From Siniperca chuatsi (taxonomy: Eukaryota; Chordata; Actinopteri; Centrarchiformes; Sinipercidae), in contig NC_058055.1 of assembly GCF_020085105.1 (NCBI RefSeq), positions 24,471,822 to 24,535,821 on the forward strand: 64,000 nt of DNA, written 5' to 3'. Positions 25,014-37,300 of the stretch are shown here, piece by piece. Positions within the stretch are counted from its first letter, which is position 1; the number at the start of each line of letters is the position of its first letter. The position numbers were made by a program, and so were the translations under genes. The notes beneath the pieces were generated by a model, which did not search any database, had not been told where the DNA came from, and was given only the letters and a program-made list of their open reading frames with translations.

Positions 25014-25645
25014 CAATTTTTAAAAAAACAACACATTTTATACATTGCGTTAACCTTTCCATAAACTACTGCACATCAGTGTAACGTCACTTTTGTTCCA
25101 TGTAAAACCATATGAACATGGTTGATCTTTAGGGTTTGGGCACAAAGGCCAGATCACACACACACTGTTTTGGGGAGATTGCTGTGACACCAGACGTGAT
25201 TTTTATTTATTCAATTCAAACCCCTTTTGTTGTGTACACTTGCAAACCAGCAGAGGACACATACAATATACATTTAGTTTATGCCAATTTTGTGTAATTG
25301 GTAGATTGTGAAGACTGGGGATGAATGTAGCCAATTTACTGATGACATTTTTGATAAAATGAGGTCTGTGAGCAAATGGAAAGTGTACTGTAGATGAGTT
25401 CTTGTAAGAAAACGTCAATAAGAAATGTAGTTAAAGTGAAATGCATTTTACAAAGAGATCATGTGACATAAATTACAGTACAGACTTGAAAATGAATATG
25501 CAGCAGAATTAAGATGAGTTTGATCAGCATCATGCATTATTTTTACTGCCTGAGTGAAATATTTTGCGAGGTATTAAACCCCAGCTCATGAACTGAGAAC
25601 AACCAAATTTGTCTGCCATTAGGAATAAACAAAATGCTGATAAGG
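25014..25645 (+). terminator. LIG3 3' UTR with polyadenylation signal
   Basis: After the stop codon an AT-rich, ORF-poor stretch runs to AATAAA at 25624-25629, followed by T/G-rich sequence. This is the first canonical plus-strand signal after the stop and is the probable LIG3 cleavage region. More distal sites cannot be excluded. Confidence 0.45.
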
Positions 25646-27286
25646 ATAATAAAAATGTTTCAGTAACATTTTGATGCTATTTATTTTCTACAAATTGCAA
25701 CAGTTTGCACTGCAGCTACTTGCAGTGGAGGTATCAGGGATATGATAGAAATGGATTTCTCATGGTGTAACCACTGCCTTCCCGAACTGCTGATGCACTG
25801 TTCCAGAATTTACCAAGATCATATGAAAAGCATTAGTAGTTTTAAGAAGGCTTTCCTCCTCCTAAACTAAATACGTTTCACTTTGATTCTAAATCATGAG
25901 ACTCTTTCTACAATCCGACGAGATGCTGAAAGGCTTTTACTGCAGCCTCCTGCCTCTGAATGGCTTTCAAGGATAATTCAGATTTGCCTTTTTATCCCTG
26001 GGATACTTTAGGCTATGAGGTGCTTTAATTAAATGTTTGAATGTATTAAAGCTCTGAGGGGCAAAATCCACATGAGAAGAGGGAGGAATATAGAGGCAAG
26101 AAAGTCCTTGTAAAAACCAATCTCTGGCCGAAATCTTAAGAGTCAAAGTAGTCTATACTCGCATGCACAAAGGATACCCAATGAAATTTTAATGCTGCAG
26201 CAGAGGATTGAAAGAGCATCTCAAAAGGAGTATACTGCCAGTGTCATGATATAAATGGGTCAATTTTGAAGCTATTATACATGATTCTGATGAAAGTAAC
26301 AAACCAAGGAGCTAATGATTGTAGCAACAGTCTTTTTGATTGGAATAAAGTTTAGCAATCATTTAAATATTTGCATAGTGCTTGGTGGGGGGGGGACTTC
26401 AAAGACACACACTTTTTTTTTTTGCAATTTTGGTCCAGAAACATGCATGTACCTTTGATCAGACATTTAGGCAGTGGATTATAGTTTGCTCTCATCAGGA
26501 ATCAGTCTCATCCAGTTTTCTCTTTCCTGACGATCCTTCTTTAGAGCGACTCCACCACTGCAAGTCAAACTCTTCTTTGATGTGACAAGGCTAAGAAGTA
26601 GAGCAGATGACAGTGTTGATTTACTATTTTCAAAAACAAAACTCGGCTGCAATATAAAACATTCATTTTGGGTATGTTCATTCTGAACATGCTTTGTCAA
26701 AGGGCTTTTTTGTTTCATCTGATGGACCGCTTTTGTAACTCCAAAACTGAAAACGTAGAATTAACGCCTTTGCGAACAGTATTTATGAGAGGAGGAAAAA
26801 GTAACAAAGATTGTTTTCAGCAATAATTAATACCCGCTAAAAGTCCACTAATGTATTTGCTGTGCGCAGATGCTTCTACCGTCTGTTCTACTGCAGGTTT
26901 GCCGTTCCTTTCAGAAATCGTAGGCTCCCATTATTTTCAAAAAACATTAAAACAATTCAGAGACATACTGGTGTCTCTGAATTACTATTAAATGACGTAC
27001 TGTAAAAGGCCACAGTCACTGCAGTTGTAGTTATATTTCAGAAGCTACACTTAAAGAGATCATTGCACATTGCCTAAATGTGGAATGGGAAAATTGTAAT
27101 GATCCATGAATCACATAACAAGCTTTATAATAAAGGTGTAGAGGAAAATATTCCTTTAGTCAAGGCAACAAACGTGTGTTGGAAAGTTTTAGCTCCTTAA
27201 CGATCATGTATACTTCACATTTTTGCCAATGGTTCTCTCACACACACACACTGCAGTTTTATGTTTTTGGTGTATCTTTCCCACAG
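25646..27286. other. Convergent intergenic interval (left part)
   Basis: This AT-rich sequence lies between the LIG3 poly(A) region and the foldback. A minus ORF at 26479-26718 reads through TSKKSLTCSGGVALKKDRQE without family resemblance. No good candidate for a separate last RAD51D exon was found here, though a short one could be missed. Confidence 0.5.
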
Positions 27287-27612
27287 TTCCAGGCATCCAC
27301 CGGTTTCCATTCATTTCTGTGGTATGAAAGTCAATTAGAAGACTCTTTAAAATTACTTGAGTTTAAAACTGAGTTGTGTGATCCATCACAGTGAACATCA
27401 AGTATGCATTAATTTTTGTCAGTGGTACATTATTATGTGGAAATACAGTTTACACAAGTCTACACTGCATTACCTCATGATACTGCAACTGACAAGATAC
27501 TGCAGACTTGATGTTTACTGTGATGGATCACACAACTCAGGCAAATTTCAAGAGAGTAATACTGGATTTTCATACTATATGAAAATGAATGGAAACCGAT
27601 GGATGCCTGGAA
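27287..27612. repeat. 326-bp inverted repeat (foldback)
   Basis: Left arm 27287-27422 and right arm 27489-27612 are inverted copies around a loop of about 66 bp. The outer ends match (TTCCAGGCATCCACCGGTTT against TTCCAGGCATCCATCGGTTT on the other strand). An internal 24-nt block is identical (27369-27392 and 27517-27540). The middle of the arms is more diverged, with small indels. It is most simply a MITE. It lies just beyond the 3' end of RAD51D, so a long 3' UTR could include it. Confidence 0.85.
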
Positions 27613-28156
27613 TAACATTAATATGTTTAAAACACATAGCTATGATGTAAAGTATATGTGGTTTGTAGTAAAACAGTTTTTTGTTTTCTTTTTAGCAAAA
27701 CCACTGGTATGGTAAGTCTGTAGTAGCCTCTGATTGCAGTAGGTTTACACTTTTCATGACTTCAGTACGAATAATGCACAGATAACTGTACAAAAGCTTT
27801 TACAGTAACTTTGACTTTGAAAGTTGGTTGACGGTAGTAAGGCATTGAAGAAAAGACTAAGATAGACTTTTCATGAGCAATGATTACCCTTGTAGTCTGC
27901 GAAATAGCAGCCAGAGACGACTATTAGAAAACATCAACTTCATGCCACTAGAATTACTTTTGGGTAAACAGCTGATTGTCCTGGATCTAAATCAGCAGAA
28001 TGAGACTGTTGTCTGTCACAGCCTGTCATTGTGAATTAGAATAAGACTGTTATACTTTTCTCATAAAAATCTTGCTGCAAGCTGCTTTTAAATGGAAATA
28101 AAGAGCTTCTTTATCAAATCAGACCCATTTTAACAAGACGTTTTGACATTTGCCTC

Positions 28157-28393
28157 TCAACGAAAAGCCTTTGACAGAATCAATACTGAGCTAGATGATG
28201 GGCAAGTCAATGCTGCTTGTAGTACCTGTCTAGAAGACTTGATCAGTGTTGCAGAGCGCAGACTGGAGGGGCTGACGGCCACTGCCTTCTCTACTCGCTC
28301 CAGCAGGATCCTGGTTCTGGGGATGTGACTCCACGACACACCAAGGCCCGGCTGCACCTCCCCGTTACCACTTCTCGTAACATGGTTTGTTAC
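28157..28393 (-). CDS. rad51d: RAD51D last visible exon, C-terminus ambiguous
   Basis: The exon starts after CTGCAG at 28393 and encodes [19 protein letters not shown], followed by [19 protein letters not shown] and [14 protein letters not shown]. In human an exon boundary follows SSRQ. Here CAG is followed by GTACTA at 28225, a usable donor. Without splicing, translation continues for 22 residues ([13 protein letters not shown]...KAFR) to a stop at 28157-28159. I could not find a matching final exon downstream, so I give the read-through end, which yields a normal total length. Confidence 0.6.
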   Translation of the reverse strand, partial: VTNHVTRSGNGEVQPGLGVSWSHIPRTRILLERVEKAVAVSPSSLRSATLIKSSRQVLQAALTCPSSSSVLILSKAFR

Positions 28394-31300
28394 CTGCAGG
28401 CCCAGACACCATTACGTTTAGTATTTAGTTTTTTTTCCTCTCTGGGGATTATCACACCATTTCTTCATTCTGTCGTATGGTTTAGTATGGCTTGCCAGAG
28501 AAAATACAAGCTTTAGAAAAGAGAAAAGTATAAGTGGGACAGCCACATTGTCCCACTTTTAATCAAATGCGAGCATCAAACAGCCTATGAAATTATTTTT
28601 AACTCACTTCAAATAACTTGATGATTTGAGGTGAAAGCAAATGTTCTTTGGTGCATGCTTTTTAATGTGATTAGTTATAATTACATAATTAGTGTGATTA
28701 CATAATTAGAACCTCCAGTCATACACCTGAACTAACAAATGGATTTTTGTTTTACACCTTTAATTGTCAAAAATGAGTAACCTTTTGTTTTTTTACCCAA
28801 ACGAAGGTGGGGGAAAAAAGTTTAGTTTTCATTTCAGGTCTCAAAGCAATTACAAGAGGAAGTGTGAAAGGGTTTAAGGAGAGTTTAGATTGCATTCAGA
28901 GTAGCACACGTCAAGGACTATGTCATCCTTACCAAAGCAGCAACATTGAAGTCCTTTGCCATCGTCTTAAGAACTCCTGCTACTTGTATCATCAAGGACA
29001 TGCCTGGAGGCACAGGAAGTTGTAGAGAGGTTTGTTCGTGTACAGAATACTCTCAATGTCTTTCAATGGTACTTTCTAAGCAATTCCAGAGTAGTAACTC
29101 AGACTACAGACACTATTGTTGTGATATTTACAGTCTTTAATATTCTTATGGTTGACTCATTTTAGCTCTAGCGACGCTGGCGGCTGAGCTCTAGGGATGG
29201 CAATGTCTGTGAGTCCACGACTTTGGTCCAGACTGAAAACACTAGACGGGTTGCCATGAGATTTGAAACAGACATTCATGCTCCCCACAGGATGAATTGT
29301 AATAACTTTGGTAATCCCTTAAAGGCCCCAAACACCTATTTCCTTTTTGTTAGTTTGTTATTTCACTTTTTTTTTTAAATGTTCTGAGATTACTACCTAC
29401 TTCATCCCAACATTTACTAACTACAAAATTATCTACTGAACTGAGCTAATTCTCTTGGTCTTTAACCTCCACTTTGGAGAAATAGTCTATATTGCTTTTG
29501 TTACAATGTTATCTTGACTATGGTTTCAGCCATTTTGTTTCATTTGTTTTTTGTGGGTTTTCTATTTGACCAGACCAGCCCAGGTGTGGAGAAAAAGGAA
29601 ACAGCTTGAAGGGAAATAAACTATATCTTTCTTATAACAAACTTCTCAAAGCTCAAGCTGAGGTTGGTCGGGTGTTCATTTCTTCATGAATAAACGAGTC
29701 TACATAGACCAGTAGTGTTTGTTTAAAGTGTAAATAAATACTTAAATACTTTAATTAGTTACTTTTGTAAACTTAATATTTTCAGTGGAAGTTTTAATTA
29801 CTTTTTTTTGTCTTTTGTAATGTAATTTTACAGCCGCTAATGGCAGGTTTATTTTAGATGCCCCCTTTGAACCCTGTTGTATTGAGGGATTGTTTGATTA
29901 GATCACAGTTCTATAAACCAATTATTAGCAATAAAGTTGAAGAAGTTCACTTAGATTAAGAACTGTAATTATTTTAACTGTCAAGAGGCCAGACTCCAGC
30001 TGAAGCAGCTCCAAGGTTAATGAAAACAGATCTATTTATAACTGATATCAGAAATTTGACTTTTTACTTTAAATGTGATGGTTTGGGGTTTAACGTAACT
30101 GTACAAACATTTGTTATTTTCACACTTATGATCGAAACTAACTTAGATGTCATGCTTCCAAAATGTATGGGGACCCTGTTGTGATATTTATTTTACAGAT
30201 TCCTGACAGACATGGACATTTGGATTTACAGACTCAGGTGTAAACACAGCCTCAGGTATGATGGACTATAATGGACTAGCAGAAAGAGATATCACCTTCA
30301 TTTTGTTTGCCTCCCAGTAGAGGAGAGATAACAGCTGACACCGAGTCCACGATCACTGCCTTGACAGAGCCACCGCCAACAGACGCCTAATACAAAATGT
30401 GACAAAATTAGATTGCTACAAATTTTATTCGTCTTTCTCAAAAGGTTCCCTAGGTACAGCAGGACGGTTGGTATATTAGTAGCAAAAGAAAAATAACGTA
30501 GCTGCAAACAAACCTGAAGCCTGCCACTGTGAAGACTGTACAGACAGTCAAGTAAAGAGAAGACGTCAAACAAACGAAAGATATGGATCCTCTGAAGAGC
30601 CTCCATCTGTAAAATGACAGTTTCTTGTTTCACTTCATTTTATATTACACATCATGTAATATAAACTCAATTCCTGTCAACTCACCTGCTCTTCTGTGTT
30701 ACTTGTTTCAGCTTGTAGCATCTGAAGCAAGCGGCTGGCAGTCAGCCCTCCTGTCGTATCGATAAATATTACACTCTGTTTCAGTTGGTAAGAAATGTGC
30801 ACTGCGACACCAAAACACACCTAGAAGACATGACAAGCGGGCAGGGAATAGTTAAAGATAGCATGGATAATTTTGCTAAACGGTAACTCTAAAAAGTATT
30901 ATTTCAGCCACAGTACAATTTCTTATTCTATACGACAAGAGGGAATTCTAAAAAGAGGGAATTTATGAGGCTGAAATTATCAGTGATGGAGAGGAGGTTG
31001 GAAATGTTCACCTGAGATTTGCCGCTTCCTGGGCCTCCTGACAGCTCTGTTATCTCTCCAGTATACAAGCCTGAATCCAGCACTTTATCTAAGCTGCAAG
31101 AAACAAGGTACAATTCATTACTCACAACTGCCATCCGATGTAATAAACTATTAAGTCCAAGATCATCCGTAGAGCCAACAAAAACTGCAGTTGGGTAAAC
31201 ATAATACAAACAGAGCTTGCATTAGGTTCCAGACCATTCTTAAGATGTTTGGCCAATTCCTAATTTCAGTTGCTGTTTCATTGCTTCTTATCAAGCTCAG

Positions 31301-34300
31301 CCACTGGCTGTGTCTTTCAAATCGAATCTATCAAAAATAGTTGGCTTTTCATTAATCTTTGTGTGTAAAGTAGTACTAATTTAAATACATTTCCACCGAA
31401 GAATGAAGTCAAATACAATACATTGCTAAATGTACAGTATATACTTGTTTTATATGCATTTACTGCTGTAAATTAAGTGAACAACATAAAAGGTAACAGG
31501 ATGGCTTTTTTTTTGGTTTGCAATATTTGAATAATTAGAGAGGGGGGATCGAACCAGGATGTTGCGATAATTGGGGAGTGGGGGGTGTTGCGATCACAGT
31601 ATATGGTATGGTATGCATCTTAACCACCAGGCCACCACAGCATCCCTGTCTGCAGTTGTAATGGTGGTGCTGCAGTAAACCGTACCAAAAGACACTTTGA
31701 TGGATTTTTGTGGCAGAAGTTTTGTCTGCTAACTAGTATAATGCTAACATTGACAATCAAATTAAGTGAAATCCAATGTGGCCCCATGTTGGGAGGAATT
31801 TGTTGGCTCCAGCTGTTCTCACCTCAGCTGTTAACAGCCAGTTCTTTAATTTCTCAGTGTTAACATTTAAAGGCCTTTTTCTCACACACCCAAACATCTT
31901 ATACAGAATGTAACACTACGACCCACCCACCCCATATACAACCACCTGTTATCACGTGACTGAAGTTCCATACATGAGATGCATTTGAAAGGTCTGGAAA
32001 AAGGTCAAGTGTGGATCTTGAGTAGAGATTATTTTGTCAAACTACTGTCCCCAAGGTCAAGAATGTACTTTTGATTCTCAAATATAAATCCTCTGTATAT
32101 GTTTTCTTTAACACCGCTCTGCTCAATAAATACAACATCTGCAACCCTTCCTTTCAGAAAATAACCTTAAACTACTGCAGGAACATTCTGAGATGGATAC
32201 TTTAACTATCTTTACCCACAGGGATACTGAGTGAAGTAGGGTCTGTTCTTAAGATTTCCAGCCTTGTCGGTCTTGTTATGGGTTCTTTGTTGCTGCCAAG
32301 GTAAATCTTCCCTGAGCTCCACCTTCACAAACCCCATGTCGTTTATACGTGACCTCTTCCACCTCAGTATATCCGCTCTTTTTATGTGTTCACACTGCAA
32401 GAAACTTACACAATAAATCACCAGAGGTCCATTAATTTCCAACTGAGTTGAGTGAACAGAGCCTGGACTGATGTGTGGATAAGGTTAAAAGTAGACCATG
32501 GTTGAAAGTTTCACAATCAGCTGTCAACAGCCAATAACATTTCTGTGCTACCTTAACTTACCCTACCCATCTGATTTCATTTTGCGAACAATAGTTTTGC
32601 CAAGCAAGTGCAAAATGGGTATCAGGTTCGTTTACAGCATGTCTAGTCTTCCCAGCTGTCCACAACTTTAGCTTGAAATACAACAGGAATAAAGGTTTCA
32701 ACATCTATGCTTGGAGAGCTGCTGTATCCATCACTACGACTGATAGCTCTGAAACTATTCAACTTTTTCATATTTTGCTTTTCAATTAATGGTGCTTAAT
32801 CAGTGCTTACTATAGTAGCTAGTCATCAACACAATGTAATGTTATGAAAGGGAATACCGAAGAAGCAAAAACTACATAATGCACGATCAAACCATTGCAG
32901 CTGTTGATCACTGCATCAGAATCAGCTTTACTGCCAAGTAGGTTTACACATACAAGGAATTGGGAAAACACTGGTGCATTAGAGAATTCGAGATTTATTT
33001 GACCAAAATGCAGATATTTCTATAGAAACCAGCTCTAAAGGAATGAGTGCACTTTGATCATCATCAAGGAAGTGTTCCTTGTCGTAATGCTTTAACCATC
33101 TGTTCTTTCAGCATTGGAATGTTTTGATATGTTGACTTTCAGGCCAGTGATCTGTGCAGTTTGTGGAATCTCATCTTTGCCTGCACGCGTGATGATGGAT
33201 GTGACAGTGATGCAGTTAAATCTACATAGCCAAGGCCCTCCAGCTTGAAGGTTACGCGTCACTGTAAGCGTGATGGTGAAGAGGAGAATTGGTGGGGATG
33301 GACGTACTTGCATTATCCCTGCCTTCTCTGACAATGGTGCAGAGGGTTGAACCGTTGATGAAACATCAGGTTGTGTTCTTGTAAGGGCTCAGAGGGATGA
33401 TAGTGATTGTCCTTGAAAAGCCACAGACTCAGAATTTCCCATGGGCTGCACTCATCAGTGAGATCAGAATACTGTGCAGTCCTTGGAACTAAAGGTCTTC
33501 ATCTGAGTGATTGGAGTGGAAGCAATGAAAAGGCTCAGATTTTGTTGTTGAGTCTAGTTTTCTTTAAGAGCTCTTATAAAGAAAATGGTTGATTCCTGTG
33601 GACATATTTCTTTCCCAAAGCCATACCCAGCACCAGGATTATAATATAAACAAAAAGTGGGAATTAACGGCATTACTTACTTAAGGGGGCTGGAATACTT
33701 GGTGTCTGTTGCAGCTTCATTGTAAGGCTGTGGGCTGCTGAGAGCCACTAACACTGAACTCCAAGGCTGAATTCCTCACGAGAAGGCTATGACGGAAGAC
33801 AATCTTTGCCATTTTCAATTAAGTTTTAAGAGACTGTCTTGATGTCAGGCTGAATTTTTTCACTTGATCACACCCAGACATTTCTACAGCAGCCTAAGTA
33901 TAGCATTATAATATCAACACATCAAGTGTTGTCAAAAATATTATGTGGGCTACATGATAGTGATGAAAGCTATAAACCATTATCAGCCCTTATCATCCAT
34001 CCTGTTTGTATGAAAAATCACAATGGCAGCAGGAAATCTGACATGGTTTGTATAGTTTTCGTTGCTTTCTTTCTGTTTGTCTTTGTACATATTGTTTGAT
34101 ACTCTCAGTGGCTAAAAATAAATGAGTACCATGTATTATATATTAATGATTATACTACTTTTGTGCCTTACTACTTGAGCTGTGATGGGGGTGTTTGAAA
34201 TGCAAGTTGATTTAATGTGCTTTGAGTGCCAAAGACCAATGTTTCTACAAACATTACTTTTTGGGCGTTTTGCCTTTATATGACATGCAGCAAAGGGCCG

Positions 34301-37300
34301 CGTGCTGGATTCAAGCCCGGGCAGCTGCAGTGCTGCATGGTGCGCGCGCTCTACCAGGTGAGCTACCGGGGCACCCCAGACAACTGCTTCTTGATGATAT
34401 TTAAGGTGACAACTAAATAATGAGAACAGAGATAAACTATAATCAGTTCAGAAGAGAACTCTGGCAGTCCAAGAAAGGTTCCCCTACCCACGTTACTGTA
34501 CATTTTACAAGGTATTATGAAATGATAGCCATAACCAGATAGATAAATAAGTACAAAGGTTCAACAACGCATTTGGTCATTTTATTATGTTATGGTAATA
34601 ATGTCTTCTTTGAGCTCTTTTGATTTCTTGTTTTCTTATTTTATAACTTTATTTTTCAAGTTGTGAGGCACCCTTGTGACATATAACCAAGGTAAATAGC
34701 AAAGAAGGAAATAAACAAAAGAATAAAAAGACACACAACAACATCAATGAAATAAGTTTTAAAAAACAACCACACACACACACTAAAAAGGTTACAAATA
34801 TAGCACCATATCAGGGTATAAGTTGAATACGCAAAAATGTGAAGCGATTAGCTTGGGAAACCCTATCTCTACAGAACTAAATAAATTAATGGATATGGGA
34901 TAGAGAGAAAGTGAAATACTTAGGAATAGAAATACCTAGGAACATGGATCAACTGTATAAATCTAACTATGACAAACTAAAAAAACAGAATTAAACAAGA
35001 TTTGAATAGATGGAGTTTAGTCCCTTTGCCATTATTGGAAAGGGTCGGCACCATTAGAATGAATATACTCCCCAGATTCTTATTGCTATTTAAGGCGCTA
35101 CCTTTGTATGGCAGTCCAACTACGTTTAGGTGTTGGGATCGAATGCTACTTAAATTTGTATGGGACAACAAAAAGCCAAGGGTCAAAATGAAAACACTTA
35201 AATTGGCCAAAAGTAATGGAGGGCTGGCTCTTCCCAATTTGCAGAATTATTATTATTAATAATAAATAATAGATAATATAGAATTATTGCAGCCCAAATA
35301 CTGATACTACAAACATGGCTAAATGATGACATACAGGCAAAATGAAGGTCCATAGAGCTATTCCAATGCAAATGCATGGGGAAACTCCTGCTATTCCTTT
35401 GAAAAAAGTCAAAACAAAAAATAGACAACAAATGGTTTCGAAATACACTTACAGCCTGGAATAAAGTCAGGAGGGATCTAAAGATTCACAATGAACTGTT
35501 GGTATTGAGAGAAATAAGGGGAGATCCTGATTTCACTCAGAACAAAGACGAAGGCATATTTGAAATTTGGAAATAAAAAGGACTGAGCAAATTTGGACAG
35601 TTTATAGACAACAAAGGAATTGTGCAATTTGAATATGGCTTGCCACATTCTCATTTTTTAGATACTTGGAGAGTCAGAAGCTATATTGAGAATAGTGCTA
35701 TAAAGAAGAAAACCATTACAGACTTGTAAGATGACAACAAGCCAGACGAAGTGAGAGAAAAAATAAGATGGCAAGAAGAACTTGATTTAACTTTATCTTG
35801 AATGGGAAAATAGAAGTCTATCTTCAACAGCATCTCAGTTCTGGTGAGAATATGCATGGAAGTTTCAGATGAGACATTTTGTAACACCTGTTCAACAAGC
35901 TAAAGTCCAACAATCAGTATCATCATGCTGATTATAGCTACATCTTCTTGAACTCTAATGGAAAATATTTGTATAGAAATCATTTATGTCTTGAAAATGG
36001 ACTTCAAAATGAATCATGAGTTCATTTTGTTAGGAAAAAAGTAAAGTCATTTCAAACATTCAGATAACCAATAGATTGCTATTGGATTAATAGCTATTGG
36101 GAGGAGTCAACAACCAAATAGGGGGAGCACATCCTTTTATCATTTCTTAATTATTATTATTTTTACTATTAGCATTACTATCATGTAACTGCTTATCTAT
36201 TTATTTTGATGGATGATTTGTTTCTCTCCTTTTAGTTGTATTATGTTTATGAAATTAATTTTGATTGTTTATTTAACTTGTTCCCTAGCTTTTTGTAAAA
36301 AGCAATGTAAACATCTGTTTCCCATGCCAATAAAGCCCCATTAATAGGCGACAGAAAGACCTGTGAAAAATATGATTTTGAATGTATACATGGGTGGAAT
36401 GCTGTGGGAATTTGGGGGGGTGTAGTACATATATCTTTTCTTAATTTCAATATAATATTTGTAAGCTCTTTTGTCCAAATAAGACAAAAAACTGAAAAAG
36501 GCTGTCCATCACATTATTTTTATCCTTCTCTGGGCTCAAGACTCCTATTCACTGTGCAAATATCAAACAGCTGGAAGAAGCAAGGGAAATGTTAAAAAGA
36601 CATTAAATAAAGGCATTAACGTAAGATGCCAAAATGTGCCTAGCAGCAGACGGGACTGAAAGCTGAAGAGAAGTCCTAACAGTGTTTACAGCCTTCAGGG
36701 CTTCAGGCTTTAGGTAGGAAAAGTCTACACTTAGTTGTCGTCACTGAGCATGATGAAGAAAATGTAAATACTCAAATATATGTATCATTTCATTCAGGCT
36801 ACGTTCTCTCAGCTGTAAAAAAGTTTTTTTTTTAAAAAACATCACAGTTATCTGCTGTAATAATGAATATTGTTTTCTACATCCAGTTCACTGATTCTGA
36901 CGCAGAGACCAGCAAGATCCTCTCTTCTGTCTATGCAGCCGATCAGCCGAGAAAACTAGTTTCACACTCAGCATTAGCTAGTAAGCAAAGCAGGAAATAT
37001 CATTCTGCATGTCAAGAGACTACAGGCTCTCAGAGCATCTACTCTAGAAAATCCTTTACATATTACACACTGAGTTGCCAGTTTATTAAGTACACCTAGC
37101 TAAAACTAATGTAGTCTAATAAAACAGACCCTCAGAGGTGTTTCTTATATTTAGTACCCTCATTGATATAAATCGGGTGGACAAAATATTAGAGATACCT
37201 CTCAGTGTAATGTTATTCAGTGTTATTTCTATTTCTATTCTATTAGTACTTCTATTCCTGTGTGCATTGACGTGATAGTGAGCAACTGTAACGAAAGAGT

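Noticed and set aside
32212..33334. Minus-strand ORFs of 76 and 80 codons in RAD51D intron 3
   Set aside because: No recognisable motif, and RAD51D exons on both sides join in frame without them.
34281..34378. Possible tRNA gene (box A and box B-like sequences, minus strand)
   Set aside because: Arms do not pair into a full cloverleaf and the 3' flank matches a tRNA-derived SINE, so it is annotated as a repeat.
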